From Microbacterium limosum (GTDB lineage: Bacteria; Actinomycetota; Actinomycetes; Actinomycetales; Microbacteriaceae): DNA of 64,000 bases. The translations under genes were made by a program, and so were the position numbers. The stretch lies in NCBI RefSeq assembly GCF_036324365.1, contig NZ_CP137080.1:744001-808000 (forward strand), read 5' to 3'. The notes beneath the pieces are model-generated. The model was not told the DNA's origin. It searched no databases and saw only the letters and a list, made by a program, of their open reading frames with translations. Below are positions 8,901 to 16,534 of this stretch, in pieces. Numbering within the stretch: the stretch's first letter is position 1; every line of letters begins with the position of its first letter.

Positions 8901-10213
8901 GCCTCGCGGACCTCGTCGCTGTCATCGTGACCGGGCGCGGCGGAGCGCTCGCCCGCCGCTGCGCCGTCGGCGCCCGACTCGGCGGCGCCGGGGTCGGAGC
9001 GCCAGCCGGCCAGATCGATCGGGTCGATCGGGGCCGTGTCGGCGCCGGCATCCTGTCGCTCGTCCGGCCCGTCGTCGCCCCGCACGGTCGAGGGGCGGGA
9101 GAGGCCGGGCGGAGCCTCGGCGTCCTCGTGCTCGAGCTCCTTTGCGACGAACAGCGACATCATGCGGGGGTCGTACGCATCGGTCTGCATCGCCGTGGAC
9201 GGCTCCTCCGGCAGCGCGGCGGCGGGCGTCCCCTCGTCGAGCAGGCGCATCGCCTCGTCCACGCCCGCGGCCGAGGCGGCGTCCAGGCGCGACCTCGACG
9301 ATCCGAGGCCGTCCACCAGGGCGTCCAGGAGGGCGACGGCATCGTCGACGATGTCGGGGCGCTGCTGCTCGTGACCGTGCAGGAGCCACTTGGCGAACTC
9401 GAGTTCGGCATAGAGGCGGGCGCGGGTGCGCAGGTTGGCGTCGGGCGAGCGCGGGCCGGTCTCGGCGTACGCGGTGTACACGTCGTCGATCGCCTCGGGA
9501 GCGCCGGCCAGCCAGTGCAGGTCGACGGCGGGGTCCCCGACGCCGAAACGGTGCCACCCGAGCACGCCGACGACGGTCGGTGCGTCGCCGCGGTCCTCGA
9601 ATAGGAAGGATGCCGCGCTGGTCTCACCGAGGATGACGGTGGACTCGAACCGCCACAGCTCCTCGTCGTCGATCGCCGAGCGCCACCGGGTCGCGAGGGC
9701 CGCGTGCAGCCGGCGGGTCGCCGCCGTTCGCTCGATCAGAGTCTCCACGGTGCGGCGGACGTCGGCGGGCGTGCGCAGGGGAAGCCCCTCGGCGCGCACG
9801 ACGGAGGCGGGCAGCGCGTGCACGGCCGCCAGAGCGGCGCCGATGGATGACGCGGCGCCGGGCCCGGAGGGGATGTGGGGCGGCTCGATCCGGTACCCCG
9901 GGAGGAAGTCGGCGACGACGATGCGGTCGTCGCCGAGGGTCGCCTCCCCCCGCACCTCGGGCACGCGGAAGGGCAGCAGGGCGCGGGCGCCCGGCGTCAG
10001 CGCGCGCAGCGCGAGCACCTCCGCCGCCAGGTCGCTCGCGGCGGATTCGTCCGTGGGAACGCGCACGACGACGCGCGTGCCGTCGTCGAGCCCGAGCAGT
10101 GCCGCATCGTAGCGACCCGACTGCCCGGTCGAGAGCGTCGACGTGGTGACGGCCCCGACGCCCGGCAGGGCGGCGCTCGCCGCCGCGGCTAGAGTGAGGG
10201 GGGAGCGTGCCAT
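8846..10213 (-). CDS. Phosphotransferase (APH)-fold protein with degenerate catalytic site
   Basis: 455 residues. The first ~320 match the aminoglycoside/macrolide phosphotransferase fold (GTRVVVRVP, then GVGDPAVDLHW). The catalytic loop normally HGDxxxxN reads LGETSAAS (195-202), and the metal-binding Asp of the usual IDW motif is Gly in VLGW (217-220). The ATP-anchoring Lys position appears to be Arg (VVRVP). It may therefore be a pseudokinase or non-catalytic binding protein. The last ~130 residues are acidic and low-complexity (DDGPDERQDAGADTAP). The start at ATG 10213 is supported by TACCCT 6 nt upstream. Its position between adnB and nudC suggests a role in that neighbourhood, which is inference only. 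Confidence 0.8.
   Translation of the reverse strand: MARSPLTLAAAASAALPGVGAVTTSTLSTGQSGRYDAALLGLDDGTRVVVRVPTDESAASDLAAEVLALRALTPGARALLPFRVPEVRGEATLGDDRIVVADFLPGYRIEPPHIPSGPGAASSIGAALAAVHALPASVVRAEGLPLRTPADVRRTVETLIERTAATRRLHAALATRWRSAIDDEELWRFESTVILGETSAASFLFEDRGDAPTVVGVLGWHRFGVGDPAVDLHWLAGAPEAIDDVYTAYAETGPRSPDANLRTRARLYAELEFAKWLLHGHEQQRPDIVDDAVALLDALVDGLGSSRSRLDAASAAGVDEAMRLLDEGTPAAALPEEPSTAMQTDAYDPRMMSLFVAKELEHEDAEAPPGLSRPSTVRGDDGPDERQDAGADTAPIDPIDLAGWRSDPGAAESGADGAAAGERSAAPGHDDSDEVREAQRASRAAFQRWARSSSE
10190..10195 (+). promoter_or_regulatory. Possible -10 element TAGAGT for nudC
   Basis: TAGAGT lies inside the 5' coding part of the divergent phosphotransferase-like gene, about 80 nt before the nudC ATG, and would give a leadered nudC-uvrD2 transcript. 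Confidence 0.35.
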
Positions 10214-10219
10214 GTCCCC

Positions 10220-10225
10220 AGGGTA
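10220..10225 (-). promoter_or_regulatory. -10 element TACCCT (minus strand), leaderless start for 8846-10213
   Basis: Read on the minus strand, TACCCT is followed by six bases (GGGGAC) and then the ATG at 10213-10211. Confidence 0.5.
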
Positions 10226-10276
10226 GGTCGGCGCTCCGCCTCAGGATCTGCGCCACGCCCGCGAAAGAGGTCATCC

Positions 10277-11173
10277 ATGACGCTGCAGCGCGCCGCCGGA
10301 GCGGTGCCCGCGCCGCGGGTCCCGCTCTCACGGGCGGCCGAGGAACGCGCCGAGCCGGACGTGATCGCGCGAGCCCTGCGCTCTCCCGGAACGCGGGTCC
10401 TCCGACTGCGCGAGGGAAAGGCCGACGTCGGCGCGGGCGACGCTCTCGTGCTGGTGGGCCCCGGCGAGATCGCGCCGGGGGACGCCGTCGCGCTCCTCGG
10501 CCGCGGCGAGGACGGCGGGATGATTCTGCTCGCGCTCGAGGAGGGCCACGCTCCCGAGGGCTGGGCCGAGCTGCGGGCCCTGGGCGGGGCGCTCCCCGCC
10601 GCAGACACCGCCCTGCTGACCGAGGCGCGCGCCCTGGGCCGCTGGATCTCCGAGTCCCGATACTGTCCGGCGTGCGGCGCGGAGACCGAGCTGCGCCAGG
10701 CCGGCTGGGCGCGGCACTGCCCCGGCTGCTCGCGGGAGCACTTCCCCCGCACGGATCCCGCCGTCATCGTCGCCGTCACCGACGGCGAGCGGCTCCTGCT
10801 GGGCTCGAACGCGGCGTGGGGGCCGGGACGCTACTCGTGCTTCGCCGGATTCGTCGAGGCGGGGGAGTCGGCCGAGGAGGCGCTGGTACGCGAGATCGAG
10901 GAGGAATCCGGCATCCTCGTCAGCGACATCGAGTACGTCGGCTCGCAGGCGTGGCCTTACCCGCGCTCGCTCATGCTCGGCTTCCTCGCCCGGACCGACG
11001 ACGCCGGGACCGCGCGTCCCGACGGCACCGAGATCGTGGACGTGCGCTGGTTCACCGCCGACCAGATCGGGCTCGCGCTCGCCGGGGAGGGGGAGATCGG
11101 CCTGCCCGGACCGGCGTCCATCTCCCGCGGTCTCATCGAGCGCTGGCACGCACGGGCGAGCGCCGACGCATGA
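10277..11173 (+). CDS. nudC: NAD+ diphosphatase (NudC-type Nudix hydrolase)
   Basis: 298 residues. A zinc ribbon (C130, C133, C148, C151) precedes the Nudix box, which begins GFVEAGESAEEALVREIEEE (191-210) and runs to about 213. The NADH pyrophosphatase signature SQAWPYPRS follows (223-231). The family splits NAD(H) to NMN(H) and AMP, and in some bacteria removes NAD caps from RNA 5' ends. GAAAGAGG at 10263-10270 is a good ribosome site before ATG 10277. Its stop overlaps the uvrD2 ATG (ATGA), so the two are coupled; as I recall, mycobacteria have the same nudC-uvrD2 order. Confidence 0.93.
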   Translation: MTLQRAAGAVPAPRVPLSRAAEERAEPDVIARALRSPGTRVLRLREGKADVGAGDALVLVGPGEIAPGDAVALLGRGEDGGMILLALEEGHAPEGWAELRALGGALPAADTALLTEARALGRWISESRYCPACGAETELRQAGWARHCPGCSREHFPRTDPAVIVAVTDGERLLLGSNAAWGPGRYSCFAGFVEAGESAEEALVREIEEESGILVSDIEYVGSQAWPYPRSLMLGFLARTDDAGTARPDGTEIVDVRWFTADQIGLALAGEGEIGLPGPASISRGLIERWHARASADA

Positions 11174-12966
11174 CCGCCGGCGTGACCGGCCCGGACGGAC
11201 CCGATCGCGCGCTGTCCGGACTCGACGAACGCCAGCGCGAAGCGGCCGTCGCCCTCCGCGGTCCCGTGCGGGTGCTCGCGGGAGCCGGCACGGGCAAGAC
11301 CCGCGTCATCACGCACCGCATCGCCCACGGCGTCGACACGGGGGCGTTCTCGCCGCAGCGCGTCATGGCGCTCACCTTCACGACGCGCGCCGCGGGGGAG
11401 ATGCGAGGGCGCCTGCGGGCTCTCGGTATCGACGGGGTGCAGGCGCGCACCTTCCACTCCGCCGCCCTCGCTCAGGTGAACTACTTCTGGCCCGTCGTCG
11501 CGGGCGGCGAGAGCGCGCCGCCGATCGTGCCGAACAAGGTGCGCGTCCTGGCCGATGCGGCGGTCGCCGCCCGCCGCGACCTCGACACGGCCACGCTTCG
11601 CGACCTCGCCGCCGACATCGAGTGGCGGAAGGTCGCGATGATCTCCATCGAGGCGTACGCGCGGCTGGGTCGCCCGGGGATCGGCCGCCTGGGCGGCGAC
11701 GACGTCGTCGAGCTGCACGCCGCGTACGAGCGACTGAAGGACGAGCGCCGTCAGCTCGATTTCGAAGACATCCTGCTCGTCTGCGCGGGGATGATGGAGT
11801 CCGAGCCGCGCGTCGCGCGCGCCGTGCACGAGCAGTACCGGCACTTCACCGTCGACGAGTACCAGGATGTCTCGCCCCTCCAGCAGCGACTGCTCGAACT
11901 GTGGCTCGGATCGCGCGACGACATCTGCGTCGTCGGCGACGCGAGCCAGACGATCTACTCGTTCGCGGGCGCCGACCCCCGGTTCCTGCTCGAGTTCGAG
12001 CGGCGCCATCCCGACGCGACCCTCGTGCGGCTCGAGCGGAACCATCGCTCGAGCGACGACGTGCTCGGCGCCGCCAACACGCTCATGCGCGGGCGTCCGG
12101 GCGCTCTCTCGCTCGTGGCGGCGGGCGCCGAAGCGCCGGCGCGGATGGATGCCGAGGGCATCGCCGTCTCGGTGCACCCGACGGACGAGGCCGAGGCGCG
12201 CGACGTCGCGCGCTCGATCCGCACCGCGATCGACCGCGGCGCGCGGGCCGACCAGTTCGCCGTGCTCTACCGCCTGCACGCCCAGTCGGCGATGCTGCAG
12301 ACCGCGCTTGCGGCGGAGGGCGTTCCCACGACGGTGCTGGGAGGGCGCCGGTTCTTCGACCTGCCGGAAGTGCGCGAGGCGGTGATGATGCTGCGCGGTG
12401 AGTCGGTGGCGCGCCCCCGGGGCGACCTCGTCGACGCGGTGCGCGACGTGCTGCGCTCGCTCGGACAGTCTCCCGAGCCGCCCGACGCGGCGGGTGCCCT
12501 CCGTGACGCGTGGGAGGCGCGCGCGGCGATCGCGCGCCTCGCCGAGGCGGCGCCGCCCGAGACGACGCTCCGTGCCTTCACCGACGACCTGGCGGCACGA
12601 GCGAAGGACCAGCACGAGCCGGAACGGCAGACGGTCACGCTCGCGACGCTCCACGCCGCGAAGGGCCTGGAATGGGACCACGTGCGCATCGTCGGCCTCG
12701 CCGAGGGCCTGTTGCCGATCTCCTACGCGAGGGGTATCGAACAGGCGGATGAGGAGCGCCGCCTGCTGTACGTCGGGCTCACGCGGGCACGGCGAACCGC
12801 TTCACTGTCGTGGTCGCTCCGGGGAGAGCGCGGGGAACGGGAGCCGTCGCGGTTCCTGGCAGAGCTCGGCACCCGCACTGCGCGTGCGGCGGGTGCACCC
12901 GGGTCTGCGTCGTCCCGTCCCTCCGCAGCTCGCTCGCACGCGCGGGGCCCCCGCCCGCCGCGCTGA
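11170..12966 (+). CDS. uvrD2: UvrD2-like superfamily I DNA helicase, short form without HRDC
   Basis: 598 residues. Walker A GAGTGKTR begins at residue 38, LTFTTRAA is motif Ia, VDEYQDVSPLQQ (about 228) is motif II, then GDASQTIYSFAGA, ATLHAAKGLEWD and motif VI LLYVGLTRARR. Mycobacterial UvrD2 carries a C-terminal HRDC domain; here the protein ends soon after PSRFLAELG, with a basic low-complexity tail. The 3' end is antisense to the last 188 bp of the convergent gene 12779-13672. It should be a 3'-5' helicase in repair or replication-fork maintenance. No LexA box was seen upstream of nudC-uvrD2. Confidence 0.87.
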   Translation: MTAGVTGPDGPDRALSGLDERQREAAVALRGPVRVLAGAGTGKTRVITHRIAHGVDTGAFSPQRVMALTFTTRAAGEMRGRLRALGIDGVQARTFHSAALAQVNYFWPVVAGGESAPPIVPNKVRVLADAAVAARRDLDTATLRDLAADIEWRKVAMISIEAYARLGRPGIGRLGGDDVVELHAAYERLKDERRQLDFEDILLVCAGMMESEPRVARAVHEQYRHFTVDEYQDVSPLQQRLLELWLGSRDDICVVGDASQTIYSFAGADPRFLLEFERRHPDATLVRLERNHRSSDDVLGAANTLMRGRPGALSLVAAGAEAPARMDAEGIAVSVHPTDEAEARDVARSIRTAIDRGARADQFAVLYRLHAQSAMLQTALAAEGVPTTVLGGRRFFDLPEVREAVMMLRGESVARPRGDLVDAVRDVLRSLGQSPEPPDAAGALRDAWEARAAIARLAEAAPPETTLRAFTDDLAARAKDQHEPERQTVTLATLHAAKGLEWDHVRIVGLAEGLLPISYARGIEQADEERRLLYVGLTRARRTASLSWSLRGERGEREPSRFLAELGTRTARAAGAPGSASSRPSAARSHARGPRPPR

Positions 12967-13672
12967 TCAGGCGCACCGTCTCGGCGGCGGCCTCGTGCGC
13001 GAGATCGGCGGGCACCGGCACGGGCGGAGCGTCGAGCAGCTGGGCGGCCAGCGCGGGCCAGTCCTCGTCGGCGTCGCGCCGCGCGAGATCGAGGCACGTT
13101 CCGCACGGAGTGACGCCGGGAACGATGAGCGGACCCACCGTCACACCCGTCCCCGTGGCGACGACGGGGAGATGCGTGCGGTCCGCGGCGAGGTGCGCTC
13201 GGGCGGTGCCGGGGTCGAGGACGTGATCGGCGAGCAGCACGACCGCATCGCACGCTGAAGACGGGGGATAGGGGGCGTCGTCGCCGTCGCGCCGTCGCTC
13301 CCACACGCCGACGCGCGCGCCCGTGCCCTCCAGGGCCGTGATGACGGCGCGGGCCAGCACGCCCCGCGCCGCGCCTCGGGGCGTCTCGACGAAGAGGCGC
13401 GGGATGACGGCGGCCCGCCCGGTGTCGGAGCGGAGCACGGCCCGACCCAGCCGGTCGAGGAACGCGCGCACCTCGCGCGAGTGGATGCGGGACAGGTCGG
13501 CCCAGACGTCGAGCCCCGACTCAGGGAACCCCCGCTGGAGTTCGCGCAGCAGCCGTCCCTGCCAGGGCTCGACATCCTGCAGGACGGCGTGCGCGTGGGC
13601 TCCGAACTGCAGGGTCGTGGCGTCGCGCCAGAGCGGGACGAGGGCGGGGTCCAGGCGAAGCATCACCGTCAT
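12779..13672 (-). CDS. Orphan ThiF/cyclodehydratase-like, leader-peptide-binding family protein
   Basis: 297 residues from ATG 13672 (another in-frame start exists at 13717). It resembles the actinobacterial family annotated as TOMM precursor leader-peptide-binding or bacteriocin cyclodehydratase-like. The N-terminal ~75 residues look like a winged-helix recognition element (PALVPLWRDATTLQFG); the rest has a ThiF-like Rossmann-type core. Paired cysteines C190/C193 (TPCGTC) and C266/C268 (QCGC) would bind structural zinc. No adenylation motif, YcaO partner, dehydrogenase or precursor peptide is nearby, so azole-peptide biosynthesis is not supported. I recall a homologue at the same place in mycobacteria, which suggests a housekeeping role of unknown nature. 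Its 3' end lies antisense to uvrD2. Confidence 0.72.
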   Translation of the reverse strand: MTVMLRLDPALVPLWRDATTLQFGAHAHAVLQDVEPWQGRLLRELQRGFPESGLDVWADLSRIHSREVRAFLDRLGRAVLRSDTGRAAVIPRLFVETPRGAARGVLARAVITALEGTGARVGVWERRRDGDDAPYPPSSACDAVVLLADHVLDPGTARAHLAADRTHLPVVATGTGVTVGPLIVPGVTPCGTCLDLARRDADEDWPALAAQLLDAPPVPVPADLAHEAAAETVRLISAAGGGPARASELRRDGTTQTRVHPPHAQCGCRALPGTATAPVPRALPGATTTVKRFAVPA

Positions 13673-13762
13673 CCCGCGATTGTGGCGGGGGATGCGCCGC
13701 CGAATCCCGCTATCCACACCGACCCCAAAGCCGGGAGCGGCGCGACGAGGTGTGGAGGAGGA

Positions 13763-15178
13763 TCAGCGACCGGGCGTCGGCTCCCCGCCGGGCCCGTCGT
13801 CGTCCGCGCCCGCCGCGTCCGCGTCGTCGCCGGTCGCCGCGTCGTCCGCCGGATCCGACGGCTCCTCGCCCGCGAGGATGCGGGCGATCGCGTCGTCCAC
13901 CTCGTCGGCCGCGTCGGCGGCGACGCCGCCCTCGCGGGATCGGATCCGCGCCACGAGCGCGTCGGGGTCGTCGATGTCGGACGCGCCGGGCATGAAGTCC
14001 GGGTAGTCCCAGAGCGCGTCGCGCGAGGCGACGCCCACGGCATCCGTCACGACGCGCCACATCATCGCGGCCTCCCGCAGCCGGCGCGGACGAAGCTCGA
14101 GCCCCACGAGCGAGGCGAGCGCCTGCTCGGCGGGCCCGCCGGCCGCGCGGCGGCGCCGCACGGTCTCAGCGATCGCGTCGGCGCGGGGCAGGCGCGCCGT
14201 GGCATCCGCCGTCACGACATCGACCCAGCCCTCGATGACGGCGAGCAGGTTCTCCAGCCGTGAGAGCGCCTCTCGCTGAGCCTCGGTGTGCTGCGGGAGC
14301 AGGGCACCGCTCTCGAGCGCCTGGCGCAGCTCCTCGGGACGCTGCGGGTCGAAGCGGCCCGCCAGATCCTCCAGGGCATCGGTGTCGATGTCGATCCCGC
14401 GCGCGAACTCGGTCACCTGGCTGATGACGTGCAGACGCAGCCACTTCGCGTGCCGGAAGAGGCGCGCATGGGCGAGCTCCCGCACCGCGACGGCGATCGC
14501 CAACTGGTCCTCGCCGATGTCGAGCCCGCTGCCGAAGTCGGCGAAGTTCTGCGGCAGGATCGCGGCGTCACCGGCCGGCATCACGGGGATGCCGACATCG
14601 CCGCCCGAGATGACCTCGGTCGAGAGACGGCCGACGACCTGGCCCAGCTGGGTCGCGAAGAGCGATCCGCCCACCTGGCGCATGAGCTTGCCGGCGCCCT
14701 GCAGCATCGCGCGCATCTCCTCCGGCGCCTGCTCTTCGAGCGTGCGGGTGAGGGCGTCGGCGATGCTCGTCGCAACGGGCTCGGAGAGCTCCCGCCACAC
14801 GGGCATGCTCGCACGCACCCACTCGGCGCGCGTCATCACCTGCGGCGAGCGGGCGAGGCCGGAGATCGTCGTGGCCTCGCCCAGCCACAGCTCGGCGAGA
14901 CCGAGGGCCGTGTCGAGTTCGACGCGCTGGCCGTCGGTCACGCTCAGGCCGCCGGCCTCCGACAGCTGCATCGCCTGTCGCTCCGCAAGCTCCCACGGGA
15001 TGCCGTCGGCTCCGGACTCGAACATGCCGCGCATCTGCTGCATCGCCTGCGCCATCATGGCCGGGTCCACGCGCATGCCGGTCAGCCGCTCGATCTCGTC
15101 GGGGTCGATCTGGCCGCCGCCCATCATGCGCCGCAGGATCTCGGAGAAATCCTCGGGTCCGGGCTCGTCAGGATCCAC
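13763..15178 (-). CDS. Zincin-like metallopeptidase-fold protein (DUF2342 type)
   Basis: 471 residues from GTG 15178 with GGAGGCGG upstream. It matches the actinobacterial zinc-dependent metalloprotease/DUF2342 family. The helix that should carry HEXXH reads VRELAHARLF, giving R233-E234-L235-A236-H237, so the first zinc ligand is Arg and activity is doubtful. The N-terminal ~60 residues are Met- and Gln-rich (MMAQAMQQMRGMF). The last ~45 are acidic and disordered (DPADDAATGDDADAAG). It diverges from the PDZ/Lon-like gene; the 140-bp gap includes TACGCT at 15217 as a possible promoter for the latter. The same pair of families is adjacent in mycobacteria. Confidence 0.83.
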   Translation of the reverse strand: MDPDEPGPEDFSEILRRMMGGGQIDPDEIERLTGMRVDPAMMAQAMQQMRGMFESGADGIPWELAERQAMQLSEAGGLSVTDGQRVELDTALGLAELWLGEATTISGLARSPQVMTRAEWVRASMPVWRELSEPVATSIADALTRTLEEQAPEEMRAMLQGAGKLMRQVGGSLFATQLGQVVGRLSTEVISGGDVGIPVMPAGDAAILPQNFADFGSGLDIGEDQLAIAVAVRELAHARLFRHAKWLRLHVISQVTEFARGIDIDTDALEDLAGRFDPQRPEELRQALESGALLPQHTEAQREALSRLENLLAVIEGWVDVVTADATARLPRADAIAETVRRRRAAGGPAEQALASLVGLELRPRRLREAAMMWRVVTDAVGVASRDALWDYPDFMPGASDIDDPDALVARIRSREGGVAADAADEVDDAIARILAGEEPSDPADDAATGDDADAAGADDDGPGGEPTPGR

Positions 15179-15318
15179 TTCAGCCGCCTCCCAGCGTGTC
15201 TGCCAACGGTGGTTCTACGCTAGTCGCAGCACCCCGCGCCCTGGCGGCCGGGCTCCTCCTCAGCGTACGCCGACCGCGAACGCCCCATCCCGCCTGGACG
15301 GCGAAGAAAGGTTGTGCC

Positions 15319-16437
15319 GTGGCGCTGTTCGACGAGAACGTCACCGTCGCGCCCGCCCGGCGACCGCCCCTCCGTCGCGGCGTCCGCGCCGGATACACGG
15401 CCCTCGCGGTGGCCCTCGTGATCCTGGCGGCGCTGTCGTTCCTGCCCACCGGCTACGTCATCCAGCAGCCCGGACCGGTCTACAACACCCTGGGGGTGAC
15501 GACCGGCGCCGACGGCGAGGAGATCCCCCTCATCCAGGTGGAGGGCGCGGAGACCTTCGAGACGACGGGCGCCCTCCATCTGACGACGGTGCAGGTGGTG
15601 GGCAACCGCGAGCGCACGCCCTCCTGGCTCGAGCTCGTGGGTGCGTGGTTCGACTCCTCCCGCGCGGTCGTTCCCCTCGACTCCGTCTTCCCGGCGGGCC
15701 AGAGCACGCAGCAGCGCAGCGAGCAGAACGCGGCGCTGATGGTGGATTCGCAGCAGGAGGCCACGGCGGCCGCCCTCTCGCAGCTCGGGTTCGACATCGA
15801 TTCGCGGGTGCAGGTGTACTCCGTGCCGGAGGGGTCTCCCGCCGAGGGCATCCTGGAGCCCGACGACGTGCTCCTCGCCGCGGACGGCGAGCCGCTGGTC
15901 GACGTGGACGAGCTGCGCGAGGCCATCCAGCGCGCCGAGGGCGAGCCCGTCTCCCTCACCGTGGACCGGGGCGGCGAGCGGCGCGAGGTCGAGGTCACGC
16001 CGACCTACAGCGATGCGGACCAGACCTGGCAGATCGGCGTGACGATCATCTCGGACTACGACTTCCCGATCGACGTCACGATCCAGCTCGACAACGTCGG
16101 CGGCCCGAGCGCCGGCATGATGTTCGCGCTCGGCATCATCGACACCCTCACGCCCGACGATCTGACCGGCGGCGAGGCCGTCGCGGGCACCGGCACGATC
16201 ACGGCCGACGGCGATGTGGGGCCGATCGGCGGCATCCGTCAGAAGCTCCACGGCGCGCGGGATGCCGGGGCCGACGTCTTCCTCGCCCCGATCGAGAACT
16301 GCGACGAGGTCGTGGGGCACGTGCCGTCGGGGCTGCGGGTCTTCGCCGTCGACACCCTCGACGACTCCCTCGCGGCCCTCGACGCCCTGCGGGAGGGCGG
16401 GGACCACGACGCCCTGCCCTCGTGCGAGACGCCCTGA
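15319..16437 (+). CDS. Membrane-anchored PDZ/Lon-like serine protease (YlbL type)
   Basis: 372 residues. One N-terminal membrane helix (about 24-46), an extracytoplasmic PDZ domain (about 160-240) and a Lon-type peptidase domain with the Ser-Lys dyad: S264 in GGPSAGMMFALG and K309 in GIRQKL. There is no ATPase domain. The family (YlbL in Bacillus, Rv3194c in M. tuberculosis) is an ATP-independent envelope protease whose substrates are poorly known. GTG 15319 has AAAGG about 8 nt upstream; an earlier open frame from 15196 lacks a ribosome site. The UPF0182 gene follows, but from its own leaderless promoter. Confidence 0.88.
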   Translation: MALFDENVTVAPARRPPLRRGVRAGYTALAVALVILAALSFLPTGYVIQQPGPVYNTLGVTTGADGEEIPLIQVEGAETFETTGALHLTTVQVVGNRERTPSWLELVGAWFDSSRAVVPLDSVFPAGQSTQQRSEQNAALMVDSQQEATAAALSQLGFDIDSRVQVYSVPEGSPAEGILEPDDVLLAADGEPLVDVDELREAIQRAEGEPVSLTVDRGGERREVEVTPTYSDADQTWQIGVTIISDYDFPIDVTIQLDNVGGPSAGMMFALGIIDTLTPDDLTGGEAVAGTGTITADGDVGPIGGIRQKLHGARDAGADVFLAPIENCDEVVGHVPSGLRVFAVDTLDDSLAALDALREGGDHDALPSCETP

Positions 16438-16522
16438 GGCCCGCTCCCGGCGGCCCCACCGCGCGCGCCGCCGTCCCGGTTCCTCGCGGCACGCTCGTGG
16501 CTCGCGTACAGACCGGCGCGCC

Positions 16523-16528
16523 TAGGAT
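16523..16528 (+). promoter_or_regulatory. -10 element TAGGAT, leaderless start for the UPF0182 gene
   Basis: TAGGAT ends 6 nt before GTG 16535 but only 3 nt before the alternative ATG 16532, so the promoter favours the GTG. Confidence 0.55.
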
Positions 16529-16534
16529 GGAATG

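Noticed and set aside
10207..11169. GTG at 10207 after TAGAGT, with a frame open into uvrD2
   Set aside because: The peptide is a Gly/Arg-rich shadow of nudC. The nudC motifs in the other frame are unmistakable, and uvrD2 has a coupled ATG at 11170.
2287..13000. LexA boxes in front of adnA, nudC or uvrD2
   Set aside because: I looked for TCGAAC-N4-GTTCGA-like sites upstream of these genes and found none convincing, so SOS control is not claimed for them.
12779..13672. A thiazole/oxazole peptide antibiotic cluster
   Set aside because: No YcaO, dehydrogenase, transporter or precursor peptide gene lies around the ThiF-like gene, and its neighbours are housekeeping genes.
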